Assembly: GCF_014199955.1 (NCBI RefSeq)
Contig: NZ_JACHOQ010000001.1
Span: 372,001 to 436,000, forward strand
Length of the DNA: 64,000 nucleotides
Direction of reading: 5' to 3'
From: Brevundimonas aurantiaca
GTDB taxonomy: Bacteria > Pseudomonadota > Alphaproteobacteria > Caulobacterales > Caulobacteraceae
This document shows, in pieces, positions 43,854 through 53,246 of this stretch; position 1 is the stretch's first letter, and every line of letters starts with the position of its first letter. The notes beneath the pieces are model-generated. The model saw only the letters and a program-made list of their open reading frames with translations. It ran no database searches and was not told where the DNA came from. The translations under genes were made by a program, and so were the position numbers.

Positions 43854-44699
43854 CTACCGGCGGTTCGTCGCCTCGGCGTGTCGCGCCAGCAAGGCCTCGG
43901 CCTGGCCCAGGTGCAGACGTTCGACCATGGCGCCCCCCACCCGGATCGCGCCTCGCCCCTCGGCTTCCGGCGCGGCGAAGGCCGCCACCACCGCCTGCGC
44001 CGCCTGGACCTCAGCCTCGGACGGGGCGAAGGCGGCGTTGGCGGCGGCGATCTGGGACGGGTGGATCAGGCTCTTGCCGTCAAAGCCGTACAGCCGGCCC
44101 TGCGCCGCCTCGGCCGCCAGGCCGTCGACGTCCTCGATCCGGTTGAACACCCCGTCGATGGCCAGCAGTCCGTGCGCCCGCGCCGCGACCACCAGGGCCG
44201 CCAGCCAGGGCTTGAACGGTTCGCGATCCGGCGACGCGCCCGTCCCCAGGGCCTTGGCCAGGTCATTGACCCCCAGCATCAGCCCCTGAAGCCCCCCGCC
44301 CGCCGCCGCAATCTCATTCAGGGCGATCAGGCCGCGCGGCGTCTCGATCATGGCCCACAGGGCCGCATCCGGCGCGCGGGCCGACAGGGCGTAGACGGTC
44401 TCGACCGTCTCCACCTTGGGCGCGACGATCAGGCCGGCGCCCGCCTGAGCCAGAGCGTCCAAATCGTCCTCGCCCCAGTCGGTGTCCAGGGCGTTGATCC
44501 GCACGCCCAGACGGGGACGAAATCCGCCCGCCTTCACCGCCGCCACGGCGGCCACCCGCGCCTCAATCTTGGCCTCGGGCGCCACGGCGTCTTCCAGATC
44601 AAGGACGGCGACATCGCAGTCCAGGTTCCGGGCCTTTTCGATCGCCCGGGCGTTGGAGGCCGGCAGATAGAGGACGCTGCGAGCCAGTTCGCCCGACAT
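43854..44699 (-). CDS. CitE-like CoA ester lyase (HpcH/HpaI aldolase family)
   Basis: A 281-aa TIM-barrel lyase of the citrate-lyase-beta / malyl-CoA lyase group. Motifs are RSVLYLPASNARAIEKA at the start, VLDLEDAVAPEAK near 33 (metal ligand), MIETPRGLIALNEI near 118 and GVNDLAKALG near 148. Likely substrates are CoA thioesters of hydroxy-dicarboxylates, but the exact one is not visible. It overlaps the SDR gene by one base (TGATG), so the pair may act in one degradative pathway. Confidence 0.87.
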   Translation of the reverse strand: MSGELARSVLYLPASNARAIEKARNLDCDVAVLDLEDAVAPEAKIEARVAAVAAVKAGGFRPRLGVRINALDTDWGEDDLDALAQAGAGLIVAPKVETVETVYALSARAPDAALWAMIETPRGLIALNEIAAAGGGLQGLMLGVNDLAKALGTGASPDREPFKPWLAALVVAARAHGLLAIDGVFNRIEDVDGLAAEAAQGRLYGFDGKSLIHPSQIAAANAAFAPSEAEVQAAQAVVAAFAAPEAEGRGAIRVGGAMVERLHLGQAEALLARHAEATNRR

Positions 44700-45373
44700 C
44701 AGACCCGCCCGGTGACAGGAACCAGGGCGCCGGTCATGGCCCGGCTCTCGGGCGAGGCCAGGAACAGGATCACCGCCGCCAGATCGGCCGGGGCGACCCA
44801 GGCGGCCGGATCGGCGTCGGGCATGTCCTTGCGGTTGGCGGGCGTATCAATGATTGACGGCAACACCGCATTGACCGTTACGGACGTGGTTTTCAGCTCC
44901 TCCGCCAGGGCCTGGGTCAGGGCGTGGACGCCCAGCTTGGCGGCGCCGTAAGCCCCCATGCCCGCGCCCGGCTTCAGCGCCGCAGCCGAACCGACATTGA
45001 CGATCCGCCCGTCCGACGCCGCCTTCAGATAGGGCAGAGCCGCGCGGCTGGCGTTCAGGGCGGTGGTCAGGTTCAGGGCCTGCATCCGGTCCCAGGCCGG
45101 CTGCGCCTCGTCCGTCGTCTGCCAGACGAAGCCGCCGGCGATATTGGCCAGGACGTCCAGCCGGCCGTAGCGGCTGATGACAGAGGCCACGGCTTCCTCG
45201 GCCTGGGCCGGGTCGGTCAGATCGACGCCGCCGACCTCCAGCACTCCGGCGGGAACCGGATGGCCTTCGGCGTGGTCGATGACGGCGACCGCCAGCCCCG
45301 CCGCCAGGGCGGCCTCCAGCACGGCCCGGCCCAGCACCCCGTGCCCGCCCGTGATCGCGATCACCCGTTTCAT
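44699..45373 (-). CDS. short-chain dehydrogenase/reductase
   Basis: A 224-aa NAD(P)-dependent oxidoreductase. The cofactor loop is TGGHGVLGRAVLEA, followed by NIAGGF, the Ser in VGSAAALKPG, and the catalytic YGAAK. The short length and conserved SVTVNAVLPSIIDTPANR loop put it with FabG-like enzymes. The ATG at 45373 has GGAGG upstream; an in-frame ATG four codons earlier is less well placed. It is coupled to the CitE-like gene, which suggests a shared but unknown substrate. Confidence 0.9.
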   Translation of the reverse strand: MKRVIAITGGHGVLGRAVLEAALAAGLAVAVIDHAEGHPVPAGVLEVGGVDLTDPAQAEEAVASVISRYGRLDVLANIAGGFVWQTTDEAQPAWDRMQALNLTTALNASRAALPYLKAASDGRIVNVGSAAALKPGAGMGAYGAAKLGVHALTQALAEELKTTSVTVNAVLPSIIDTPANRKDMPDADPAAWVAPADLAAVILFLASPESRAMTGALVPVTGRV

Positions 45374-45410
45374 CTCGTCCTCCATCCCTTTGCCCCTCTC
45401 GTCTGTCGGC

Positions 45411-45920
45411 TCAGCCTGCGGCGAAGACCTTGGCCATCAGGCGTTCCAGCCCCGCCTGGTCCACGGCGTCGAAGGCCGCCGGGGTCGTCGCATCCACGTC
45501 AAAGACGGCGATCAGTTCGCCCGAGACGTCAAGCACAGGCACGACGATCTCGCTCGCCGAGCGGCTGTCGCAGGCGATATGGCCGGGGAAGGCGTGGACG
45601 TCTTCGACCAGCTGGGTCTGGCGCGTCGCCGCCGCCGTCCCGCACACCCCGCGCCCGAAGGCGATCCGCAGACAGCCCAGCGTCCCCTGATAGGGTCCGA
45701 CCACCAGTTCGTCCGCCCCATCCGGCGTCTTGTCCGGCGCGACGACGTAGAAGCCGGTCCAGAAGAAGTGGTCGAAGGCGTCGGCCAGCATCGAGGCCAC
45801 GGTCGCCATCCGCGCGGTCAGATTCGGCTCCCCGTCCAGCACCGCCAGGATCTCGGCCTCGACCTCGGCATAGCGGTCCGCCTTGTCGGCGGGGCGGTCG
45901 TCGCGGGGGACATAGGACAT
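45411..45920 (-). CDS. GAF-domain free methionine-(R)-sulfoxide reductase
   Basis: A 169-aa GAF protein of the fRMsr type, which repairs free L-methionine-R-sulfoxide. The three conserved cysteines are in GPYQGTLGCLRIAFGRGVCG (two) and HIACDSRSASEIVVPV (the resolving/catalytic pair partner), with the substrate-site Trp/Phe in HFFWTGFYVV. Length and motif order fit the family closely. It is in the same direction as the SDR gene with 37 bp between. Confidence 0.92.
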   Translation of the reverse strand: MSYVPRDDRPADKADRYAEVEAEILAVLDGEPNLTARMATVASMLADAFDHFFWTGFYVVAPDKTPDGADELVVGPYQGTLGCLRIAFGRGVCGTAAATRQTQLVEDVHAFPGHIACDSRSASEIVVPVLDVSGELIAVFDVDATTPAAFDAVDQAGLERLMAKVFAAG

Positions 45921-46079
45921 GGGCGCTCCTTCGATTCGCAGCCGATATAGGCGCCCCCGCCACCGGAAGCGAGCCTTCGTCCACAGGGTTCAATTTGTTA
46001 AATACCGGAAATCGCACAACAAGGTTCGGCGTAGCCAAATTTGCCGCTTGCTGTGGCGCCGCTTTGTCGCAAAACATTG

Positions 46080-46087
46080 TTAACCAT
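46080..46087 (+). promoter_or_regulatory. CtrA-type half-site TTAACCAT upstream of the Sel1 gene
   Basis: An exact TTAACCAT 81 bp before the Sel1 gene start. It is the same octamer as in the mraZ promoter region; the identity extends to TTAACCATGTTT at both places. It is a candidate only. Confidence 0.4.
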
Positions 46088-46168
46088 GTTTGGCGGTCTG
46101 ACCCGTCGGCGCCGGCGCGCCGTCCTGCGTCGCGTCGGCCAGTGGGATTGCGGGAGCGATAGGAAGGT

Positions 46169-47674
46169 ATGGGCGAGTACGACAACGCCGGTCACGGTCC
46201 ATCCCAGCTCCAGCGGCATCGCATGCCCCTGGCCGGCGGCGCCGTGGCGGTTCTGGTCCTGCTGATCGCCGTCCTGCTTCTGGCCAGCTGCGGCGACGGC
46301 GCCCCCGGCTTCTGGCGCCGAGGAGCCCAGAACGAGGCCGCCCTGTCCTGCCCCCGCCCGGCCTCGGTCACGGGGTCCGAGTTCAACGCCCAGGAAGCCA
46401 GTCTGCGCCACCTGCGCCGCGCCGCCTTCCGCGGCGACGTCTTCGCCCAGCTGGAGCTGGGCTCGCGCTACGCCGCCGTCCGCGCCACCGACAAGAATAT
46501 CGAAGATCCGATCGAAAGCTCGGTCTGGTACGCCATGGCCCTGGCCAATGACGAGGGCTACGCCCCGATCAACGGGGTCGAACCCCAGGGCGGCGGCCTG
46601 TTCGGCGGCGGCCTGCGCCGTCTGTCGAAGTACGACGACTGCCGCGCCTTCGAACGCCACCGCGCCTATCAGGTTCTGGACCGCCAGCTGTCGCGGATGA
46701 GCCGCCAGGAGCAGGAGGCGGTGCGCGACCGGGTGATCTACATCCTGTCGACCCAGGACGCCGAGGGCTATCGCACCCTGGCCCGTCTCCACGACGGCCT
46801 CTATGGCCCGTTCGGCGAACCTGCCGACAATCGTGAGGCCCGCGAGGCGCTCGGCCGCAAACCCGAGGGCAAGAGCTTGGGCCAGCCCCGTTCGCGCGGC
46901 GGCTACTGGGCGGCGGTCAATCTGTTCCAGAGGAACGACGTCGACGCCTATCTCTACAACTATCTGGCGGTCCAGACCGGCGACGTCGGCGCCTATGTGC
47001 TGATGAAGGACTTCGAACGCTCCTCGCCCGGCCGCGCCCAATATGCGGGCTTCGTCGAGGCCAAGGCGCGTCAGTGGACCCCGCCGTTCGAATTCTATCC
47101 GTTGGAGGCCCCGGCCTCGGGCGTGCCCTTCTCGGACGAGAGCCGCCCGCGCGGCGACGCCTATGAATACGCCCTGTCGCGGCTTCAGGGCGAACTGCCC
47201 TTCGTCCATGTGGGCCGCGCCCTGCGCTATCTGGGCGTGACGCCCGAGGCCGTCACCGCCCCTGAGCAACTGTCCCGCCAGCAGATCGAGGCCTTCGAAG
47301 CCATGATCGGCCATGCGACCGAAAGCCGGCTGTCGCCGCTGGAGCGGGTCCGCGCCATCCAGCTGGCCGCCGTCAACGGCTCGTCCGAGGCCCAGCTGGT
47401 CCTGGCCGTCATGTACGCCGAAGGCATCGGCCTGCCCGCCGACTACGCCCGCTCGTTCAAATGGTTCGAGGAGGCGGCCCGCCAGGGCAGCCCCGAGGCC
47501 AAGTTCGCCATGTCCACCTATTTCGCCCTCGGCGTCGCCGGGGTGGCCGATCAGGACAAGGCCGAGGCCGTCGCCTACCGCATCGAATCCGCGCTGTCGG
47601 GCTTCGGCCCCTCGGCCTCGCGCTTGCAGGCCCTGTTGTCCCAGGTGTCCCGCGCCCAACAACAGCGCCGCTAA
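46169..47674 (+). CDS. Sel1-repeat lipoprotein
   Basis: A 501-aa envelope protein. A hydrophobic segment ends in a lipobox-like LLLASCGDG at about residues 36-44, so it is probably a lipoprotein. The body has several helix-pair units; the clearest Sel1-type repeats are near the C-terminus (SSEAQLVLAVMYAEGIGLP, SPEAKFAMSTYFALGVAG). Sel1 proteins act as scaffolds in envelope and signalling processes. The ATG at 46169 has AGGAAGG. It is 18 bp ahead of the beta-helix gene, probably one operon. Confidence 0.82.
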   Translation: MGEYDNAGHGPSQLQRHRMPLAGGAVAVLVLLIAVLLLASCGDGAPGFWRRGAQNEAALSCPRPASVTGSEFNAQEASLRHLRRAAFRGDVFAQLELGSRYAAVRATDKNIEDPIESSVWYAMALANDEGYAPINGVEPQGGGLFGGGLRRLSKYDDCRAFERHRAYQVLDRQLSRMSRQEQEAVRDRVIYILSTQDAEGYRTLARLHDGLYGPFGEPADNREAREALGRKPEGKSLGQPRSRGGYWAAVNLFQRNDVDAYLYNYLAVQTGDVGAYVLMKDFERSSPGRAQYAGFVEAKARQWTPPFEFYPLEAPASGVPFSDESRPRGDAYEYALSRLQGELPFVHVGRALRYLGVTPEAVTAPEQLSRQQIEAFEAMIGHATESRLSPLERVRAIQLAAVNGSSEAQLVLAVMYAEGIGLPADYARSFKWFEEAARQGSPEAKFAMSTYFALGVAGVADQDKAEAVAYRIESALSGFGPSASRLQALLSQVSRAQQQRR

Positions 47675-47692
47675 ATGGGAGGGTCTGGTCGC

Positions 47693-49135
47693 ATGAACAT
47701 CCGCTCGCTCGCGAAAGTCTCGCTCCTGGCGGTTTTCGCCCTTTCCGCCCTGGGAGCTATGCCCGCCCCGGTCCAGGCCCAGGTCGCCGCCAAGGTCGAG
47801 GCCCAGACCCGGCCCAATTTCGGCGTCCTGCTGGACCCGCCGACCCGCGCCCGGCCCCGCGCCCATCGCCGCTACGACTATGGTCATTATCGCGGTCCCG
47901 ACTGGCGCCCCCTGCCCCGTCCCCCGCATCAGGAAGAGGTCGTACTGGTCGACTGCGGCGGCAATCCCGGCTCGGGCGCGATCGAGAGCGCGGTCCAGCG
48001 GGTGCGTCCGGGCGGCACTCTCATCATCCGGGCCCGGGCCGGCGCCTGCGTCGGCTGGCTGAACATCGACAAGCCGATGACCATCATCGGCGACAGCGGC
48101 TTTGATCCGCGCCGCTGGGATGCGGCGACGCCCACCCTCCAGGCGCCCGACGGCCTGCCCTGTCTGACCGCCGCCCCCGGTGTCCGAGTCGAGGTCCGCG
48201 ACCTGGTCTTCGCCTCGCCCCACGCCGGCGACGCCGCCTGCGTGATCGGCTATGGGGCTGAAATCGTCATGAGCCGGGTCGGCTTCCGCCACGCGGGCGA
48301 CGAGGCGGCGATCTATGTCGACGGCGGGCTTCTGGACCTGCGCGACGCCCTGATCGACGCCCGCACCGTCTCGGCCGCCGTGGTCGCCGACGGCGCCGCC
48401 GTCACCCTGTACGAGACCGCCATCACCGGCGCCGTCTCGGGCGTGGACCTGACGCCGGGATCGACCGGCCCGTCCAGCCTGACCTCGGTCACCCTGATCG
48501 GCTCGGAACAACCGAACAATTTCGGCCCCCGCGCTATCGGCCTGATCGTCCGGGCCTCGCGCGACTACGGCCAGGTGGCCGTCAGCAACGCCAAGATCTG
48601 CGGCTATGTCGAAGGGGTGGCGGTGGAGGGCGCCTCGGTCTCGGTCTCCAACAGCCGGATCTGCAAGGGCGACAAGGGCGCGGTCCTCTATAACGGCGAG
48701 CTTCTGTTCGATCAGAACCGCGTCCGCGTGGATCAGGTCGGGGTCGCCGCCGCCTCGGGGCGGGCCGTGATCACCGGCAACAGTTTCGCCGGCGTTCGCG
48801 ACGCCATCTATGGTGAGCCGCGCGCCAGCATCGAGGCCCGCGACAATCGGGTGTGGTCGCGCGACCTGTGTCGCCCCCGCTTCGAAAACCGCTATCGCGA
48901 CCGTTATGCGCCGTCATGGGGCGGCGGCGACCGCGGCTATGACTGCCAATACAGCCCCTATCCCCGCGACTGGTGGGAGGCCGAAGACGGTCAGTACTAT
49001 GACTACGGCTATCCCCTGAACGGCTATGATCGGTACCAGCAGGGCTACGGCTGGTATGATCGGGACGGCCGCTATGTGCCGGACAACCGCTACTTTGGCG
49101 ATGATCGTTGGAGTCGCGGCGGGCGCGGCTGGTAA
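47693..49135 (+). CDS. exported right-handed beta-helix protein with Tyr/Asp/Gly-rich tail
   Basis: A 480-aa protein with a signal peptide (LLAVFALSALGAMPAPVQAQ). From about residue 75 to 385 it has repeated short strands (VQRVRPGGTLIIRARAG, VSVSNSRICKG, VAVEGASVSVSN) typical of a parallel beta-helix of the pectate-lyase-like or copper-binding type. The last 90 residues are very rich in Tyr, Asp, Arg and Gly. I see no lyase active site. It probably works with the Sel1 lipoprotein encoded just upstream, at the cell surface or in the periplasm. Confidence 0.72.
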   Translation: MNIRSLAKVSLLAVFALSALGAMPAPVQAQVAAKVEAQTRPNFGVLLDPPTRARPRAHRRYDYGHYRGPDWRPLPRPPHQEEVVLVDCGGNPGSGAIESAVQRVRPGGTLIIRARAGACVGWLNIDKPMTIIGDSGFDPRRWDAATPTLQAPDGLPCLTAAPGVRVEVRDLVFASPHAGDAACVIGYGAEIVMSRVGFRHAGDEAAIYVDGGLLDLRDALIDARTVSAAVVADGAAVTLYETAITGAVSGVDLTPGSTGPSSLTSVTLIGSEQPNNFGPRAIGLIVRASRDYGQVAVSNAKICGYVEGVAVEGASVSVSNSRICKGDKGAVLYNGELLFDQNRVRVDQVGVAAASGRAVITGNSFAGVRDAIYGEPRASIEARDNRVWSRDLCRPRFENRYRDRYAPSWGGGDRGYDCQYSPYPRDWWEAEDGQYYDYGYPLNGYDRYQQGYGWYDRDGRYVPDNRYFGDDRWSRGGRGW

Positions 49136-49318
49136 TCGTCCCTGTACGGCGCAGTCCGCCGGTTCGGCGTGATCCGAAAAACCGAGGTTCGGAAACCGGT
49201 TTCAGGCTCACGCTTTGTTACAAACGCCATGGTCAAGCCGGTTTCGCCGCGCTAGAGCAGGCCGCATGTGCGAGCGGGTCAACCCGCCGAACCTTAAGAC
49301 AAAGCTCAGGGGCTTAAG

Positions 49319-51997
49319 ATGACTCAGTGGGTGTACGGCTTCGGCGGAGGCTCCGCCGACGGCGACGCGTCGATGAAGAACCTTCTCGGCGGCAAGGGGG
49401 CGAACCTGGCGGAAATGTCCGCCCTGGGCCTGCCCGTCCCGCCCGGCTTCACCATCACCACCGAGGTCTGCACCTACTATTACGCCCACGGCGAGACCTA
49501 TCCGGCCGATCTGGAAGACCAGGTGAAGACGGCCCTGGCCAAGGTCGAGGGCGTGGTCGGCAAGACCTTCGGCGACGTGGACAACCCCCTGCTGGTCTCG
49601 GTGCGTTCGGGCGCGCGAGCCTCGATGCCCGGCATGATGGACACGGTGCTGAACCTGGGCCTGAACGACCAGACGGTCGAAGGCCTGGCGAAACTGTCGG
49701 GCGACAGGCGATTCGCCTTCGACAGCTACCGGCGCTTCATCACCATGTATTCCAACGTGGTCCTGGGCCTCAGCCACGACGATTTCGAAGAGGTGCTGGA
49801 CGCCCACAAGGACCGGCTGGGCGTCAGCGTCGACACCGATCTGAAGGCCGAGGACTGGGAGCGGGTCGTCGAGGACTACAAGGCCGTGGTCGAGCGCGAG
49901 CTGGGCCACCCCTTCCCCCAGGATCCCAAGGACCAGCTGTGGGGCGCCGTCGGTGCCGTGTTCGAAAGCTGGATGAATGACCGGGCCAAATTCTATCGCC
50001 GCATGCACGACATCCCCGAAAGCTGGGGCACGGCCGTCAATGTCCAGTCGATGGTGTTCGGCAATATGGGCGAGACCTCGGCGACCGGCGTGGCCTTCAC
50101 CCGTAATCCCTCGACCGGCGAGGCGCGGCTGTACGGCGAGTTCCTGATCAACGCCCAGGGCGAAGACGTGGTCGCGGGCATCCGCACGCCCCAGTCCCTG
50201 ACCAGGATCGGCCGCGAGGAGATGGGCGAGACCGCCCCCTCGATGGAAGAGGCCATGCCCGAGGTGTTCGGCCAGTTCGTCGAGGTGGTCGGCAAGCTGG
50301 AGAGCCATTATCGCGACATGCAGGACATCGAGTTCACGGTCGAACAGGGCCGGCTCTGGATGCTGCAGACCCGCAACGGCAAGCGCACCGCCAAGTCGGC
50401 GCTGAAGGTGGCGGTCGATCTGGCGGCGGAAGGCGTGATCAGCCAGGAAGAAGCCGTCAGCCGGGTCGAGCCCTCGGCGCTCGATCAGCTGCTGCACCCG
50501 ACCCTGGACCCGGAGGCGCCCCGCACCGTCATCGCCGCCGGCCTGCCCGCCTCGCCCGGCGCCGCGACCGGCAAGATCGTGTTCGACGCCGACGAGGCCG
50601 AGCGTCTGGCCGGCCTGGGCGAGGCCGTCATCCTGGTGCGCGAGGAGACCAGCCCGGAAGACATCCACGGCATGCATGCGGCGCGCGGCATCGTCACGGC
50701 GCGCGGCGGCATGACCAGCCACGCGGCCGTGGTGGCGCGCGGCATGGGCCGGGCCTGCGTCTCCGGCGCCGGCGAGATCCACATCGACGAGGCCAAGGGC
50801 GTCTTCAACGCCCGCGGCCGCACCTTCAAGACCGGCGACATCATCACCATCGACGGCTCCAAGGGCGAGGTGCTGGACGGCGCCGTGCCGATGATCGAGC
50901 CGGAACTGACCGGCGACTTCCAGACCCTGATGGGCTGGGCCGACCAGGTGCGCCGCCTGAAGGTGCGCGCCAACGCCGAGACCCCGCTGGACGCCAAGAC
51001 CGCGCGCGGCTTCGGCGCCGAGGGCATCGGCCTGTGCCGGACCGAACACATGTTCTTCGACGACACCCGGATCGCCGCCGTGCGCGAAATGATCCTGGCC
51101 GACGACGAGGCCGGGCGCCGCACGGCCCTGGCCAAGATCGCGCCGTTCCAGAAGTCGGACTTCGTCGAACTGTTCGAGATCATGGCCGGCCTGCCGGTGA
51201 CGGTGCGTCTGCTGGACCCGCCGCTGCACGAGTTCATTCCCCATACGGAAGAGGACATCGACGCCCTGGCCGCCTCTTCGGGCATCGACGCCGAGAAGCT
51301 GAAGCGCCGGGCCAAGGAGCTGCACGAGACCAACCCCATGCTGGGCCACCGCGGCTGCCGGCTGGGCGTGGCCTATCCCGAGATCTACGAGATGCAGGTC
51401 CGGGCCGTGCTGGAGGCGGCGCTGGAGGTGAAGAAGAGCTCGGGCCAGGCGCCGATCCCGGAGATCATGCACCCGCTGGTCGCCCTGGGTCTGGAGATGA
51501 AATATCTGCGCGAACTGACCGACCGCACGGCCAAGGCGGTGTTCGCCGAGGCCGGCGACAGCGTCGACTATCTGGTCGGCACCATGATCGAACTGCCCCG
51601 CGCCGCCATCCGCGCGGGCGATCTGGCCGAGCACGCCCAGTTCTTCAGCTTCGGCACCAATGACCTGACCCAGACCACCTTCGGCATCAGCCGCGACGAT
51701 TCGGGGCGGTTCCTGCAGGCCTATCTGGACAAGGGCATCTTCGAGACGGACCCCTTCGTGCGTCTGGACCAGGACGGCGTCGGCGGCCTGATCGAGATCG
51801 CCACCGAACGAGGCCGTGCGGTTCGCCCCGAGGTCAAGCTGGGCATCTGCGGCGAGCACGGCGGGGATCCGTCGTCGATCGCCTTCTGCGAAAAGGCCGG
51901 CCTGGACTATGTCTCCTGCTCGCCCTACCGCGTGCCGATCGCCCGCCTGGCGGCGGCCCAGGCGGCTCTGAGCGGTGAGCGCGAAAAGGATCGGTAG
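49319..51997 (+). CDS. ppdK: pyruvate, phosphate dikinase
   Basis: Interconverts pyruvate and PEP using ATP and phosphate. At 892 aa it is full length. The N-terminal ATP-grasp domain has LGGKGANLAEMSALGLPVPP and SVRSGARASMPGMMDTVLN; the phosphohistidine swivel domain has GGMTSHAAVVARGMGRACV near residue 462; the C-terminal PEP domain has RTEHMFF, DPPLHEFIPH and LGICGEHGGDP. The ATG at 49319 gives a standard N-terminus. A clear terminator follows. No PPDK regulatory protein is in the window. Confidence 0.97.
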   Translation: MTQWVYGFGGGSADGDASMKNLLGGKGANLAEMSALGLPVPPGFTITTEVCTYYYAHGETYPADLEDQVKTALAKVEGVVGKTFGDVDNPLLVSVRSGARASMPGMMDTVLNLGLNDQTVEGLAKLSGDRRFAFDSYRRFITMYSNVVLGLSHDDFEEVLDAHKDRLGVSVDTDLKAEDWERVVEDYKAVVERELGHPFPQDPKDQLWGAVGAVFESWMNDRAKFYRRMHDIPESWGTAVNVQSMVFGNMGETSATGVAFTRNPSTGEARLYGEFLINAQGEDVVAGIRTPQSLTRIGREEMGETAPSMEEAMPEVFGQFVEVVGKLESHYRDMQDIEFTVEQGRLWMLQTRNGKRTAKSALKVAVDLAAEGVISQEEAVSRVEPSALDQLLHPTLDPEAPRTVIAAGLPASPGAATGKIVFDADEAERLAGLGEAVILVREETSPEDIHGMHAARGIVTARGGMTSHAAVVARGMGRACVSGAGEIHIDEAKGVFNARGRTFKTGDIITIDGSKGEVLDGAVPMIEPELTGDFQTLMGWADQVRRLKVRANAETPLDAKTARGFGAEGIGLCRTEHMFFDDTRIAAVREMILADDEAGRRTALAKIAPFQKSDFVELFEIMAGLPVTVRLLDPPLHEFIPHTEEDIDALAASSGIDAEKLKRRAKELHETNPMLGHRGCRLGVAYPEIYEMQVRAVLEAALEVKKSSGQAPIPEIMHPLVALGLEMKYLRELTDRTAKAVFAEAGDSVDYLVGTMIELPRAAIRAGDLAEHAQFFSFGTNDLTQTTFGISRDDSGRFLQAYLDKGIFETDPFVRLDQDGVGGLIEIATERGRAVRPEVKLGICGEHGGDPSSIAFCEKAGLDYVSCSPYRVPIARLAAAQAALSGEREKDR

Positions 51998-52049
51998 TCG
52001 CCCCTCCTCCTCGGGGCGAGCCCCAGGATGACGGAATGAAATGGAATCA

Positions 52050-52079
52050 GAGGCGGCGCTGCGAGGCGCCGCCTCTTTT
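52050..52079 (+). terminator. intrinsic terminator after ppdK
   Basis: A perfect 10-bp stem (gaggcggcgc / gcgccgcctc) with a 6-base loop, followed by TTTT. It lies 52 bp past the ppdK stop, after a half-palindrome (cctcggggcgag) of the repeat type seen elsewhere. Confidence 0.85.
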
Positions 52080-52255
52080 CATTGCGCGCCGCATTTCCGT
52101 CTTACTTAGCCGAACACAGTGTGTGTCTCTCCGTCCACAGACGACGATCCGTTCCAGCGGCGCCTGGAACAGAGAACGCCCTCACCTATTTAAGCACTCG
52201 CTGGATGGGGCTGATGATCCAACCGGTCATCACATCTAGGAGTTAATAAGAAACA

Positions 52256-52783
52256 ATGCGCAACATTCTTCTCGCTGCTGTCGCCGTTTCCGCAATCGCC
52301 GCTCCGGCTTTTGCTCAAACCAATCCTGAACCGCGTGGTTACGGATCACTGGGCTATACTCATCTTGAAGGCGACAACGCCACCACCGGCGCCGTGACCG
52401 GCCGCCTGGGCGTCAATTTGAACCGCTACCTGGCGCTGGAGACCGAGGCTTCGGTCGGCGTCAAGGACGACGACTTCACCGTCGCCGGCGTGGACGGGAC
52501 GACCAAGCACGAGTGGGACGCGGCGGGCTATGTGGTCGGCAAGGTGCCGGTTTCCGACAAGCTGGAGCTGTTCGCCCGCGGCGGTTACGGCCACACCGAG
52601 CTGAAGCAGGAGTTCCCCGGCGCCAATACCGACGTGGGCGGCGACAGCTGGAACTACGGCGCCGGCGCCAACTACTATCTGGACGGCGTGAACGGCCTGC
52701 GGGCCGACTGGACCCGTCGCGACTACCGTGACGACGCGGGCGAGGCGGACGCCTATTCGCTCAGCTACATCCGTCGCTTCTGA
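52256..52783 (+). CDS. small outer-membrane beta-barrel protein (Omp25/OmpA-like barrel)
   Basis: A 175-aa protein with a signal peptide (LLAAVAVSAIAAPAFAQ) and alternating strands: RGYGSLGYTHLEG, GAVTGRLGVNLNRYLALETE, LELFARGGYGHTEL, YGAGANYYLDG and LRADWTRRDY. It ends in Phe (YIRRF), the usual insertion signal for outer-membrane barrels. Eight strands are likely. The leader is AT-rich with AGGAG 13 bases before the ATG. Such barrels are often abundant structural proteins; no ligand is implied. Confidence 0.85.
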   Translation: MRNILLAAVAVSAIAAPAFAQTNPEPRGYGSLGYTHLEGDNATTGAVTGRLGVNLNRYLALETEASVGVKDDDFTVAGVDGTTKHEWDAAGYVVGKVPVSDKLELFARGGYGHTELKQEFPGANTDVGGDSWNYGAGANYYLDGVNGLRADWTRRDYRDDAGEADAYSLSYIRRF

Positions 52784-52807
52784 TCCCGGCGATCAGGCGG
52801 ATTGAAG

Positions 52808-52837
52808 AAGGCGCGCTCCGAAAGGGGCGCGCCTTTT
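52808..52837 (+). terminator. intrinsic terminator after the outer-membrane barrel gene
   Basis: A 9-bp stem (aaggcgcgc / gcgcgcctt) with a 10-base loop, followed by TT, 24 bp past the stop. Its position between convergent genes suggests it may serve both. Confidence 0.8.
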
Positions 52838-52849
52838 GCTTTCAGGACT

Positions 52850-53110
52850 TCAGGCGAAATCGCGGGCCAGGGCCCAGCGCTGAGAGCCTTCGCCGAACGG
52901 ACGCACAAACCAGTCGCGGTACTGTTCGAAGGCTTCGATGATCTTCTGACGCAGGGCCTGGGCGTCCACCGCCTCGCCGCGCTGGCGTCTTAGGGCCGCA
53001 ACGCAGTCAACGACCAAATTCTGATGAGCCGAGCCGCCCATGCTCTTCAGCACGGCGGCGATATCCTGAGCCAGGCTTTCCAGCACTGTCTTCGGCGTCG
53101 TCTGAGCCAT
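52850..53110 (-). CDS. small protein of unknown function
   Basis: An 86-aa, largely helical soluble protein (VLESLAQDIAAVLKSMGG, VVDCVAALRRQRGEAVDAQ, IIEAFEQYRDWFVRPF). The ATG at 53110 has GGGGAG upstream. It is monocistronic, converging on the outer-membrane barrel gene. I do not recognise the family. Confidence 0.65.
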   Translation of the reverse strand: MAQTTPKTVLESLAQDIAAVLKSMGGSAHQNLVVDCVAALRRQRGEAVDAQALRQKIIEAFEQYRDWFVRPFGEGSQRWALARDFA

Positions 53111-53246
53111 CTGGGAACTCCCCTGTTCTCGACAATCGAACGCCTCGCAAAATCCGCCGCCGGATTCAAGCGTGGCCTCAGAAATTATCGTCGCAGATCG
53201 GGATTAACCTGCCGTAACGCCGGTCGAAACTTTTGGTTTCGTCACC

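Noticed and set aside
45998..48511. An 837-codon open frame on the minus strand opposite the Sel1 and beta-helix genes
   Set aside because: Low-complexity shadow frame; the plus-strand genes have signal peptides, repeats and ribosome-binding sites.
49208..51859. An 883-codon open frame antisense to ppdK
   Set aside because: No protein-like features; ppdK is full length with all motifs.
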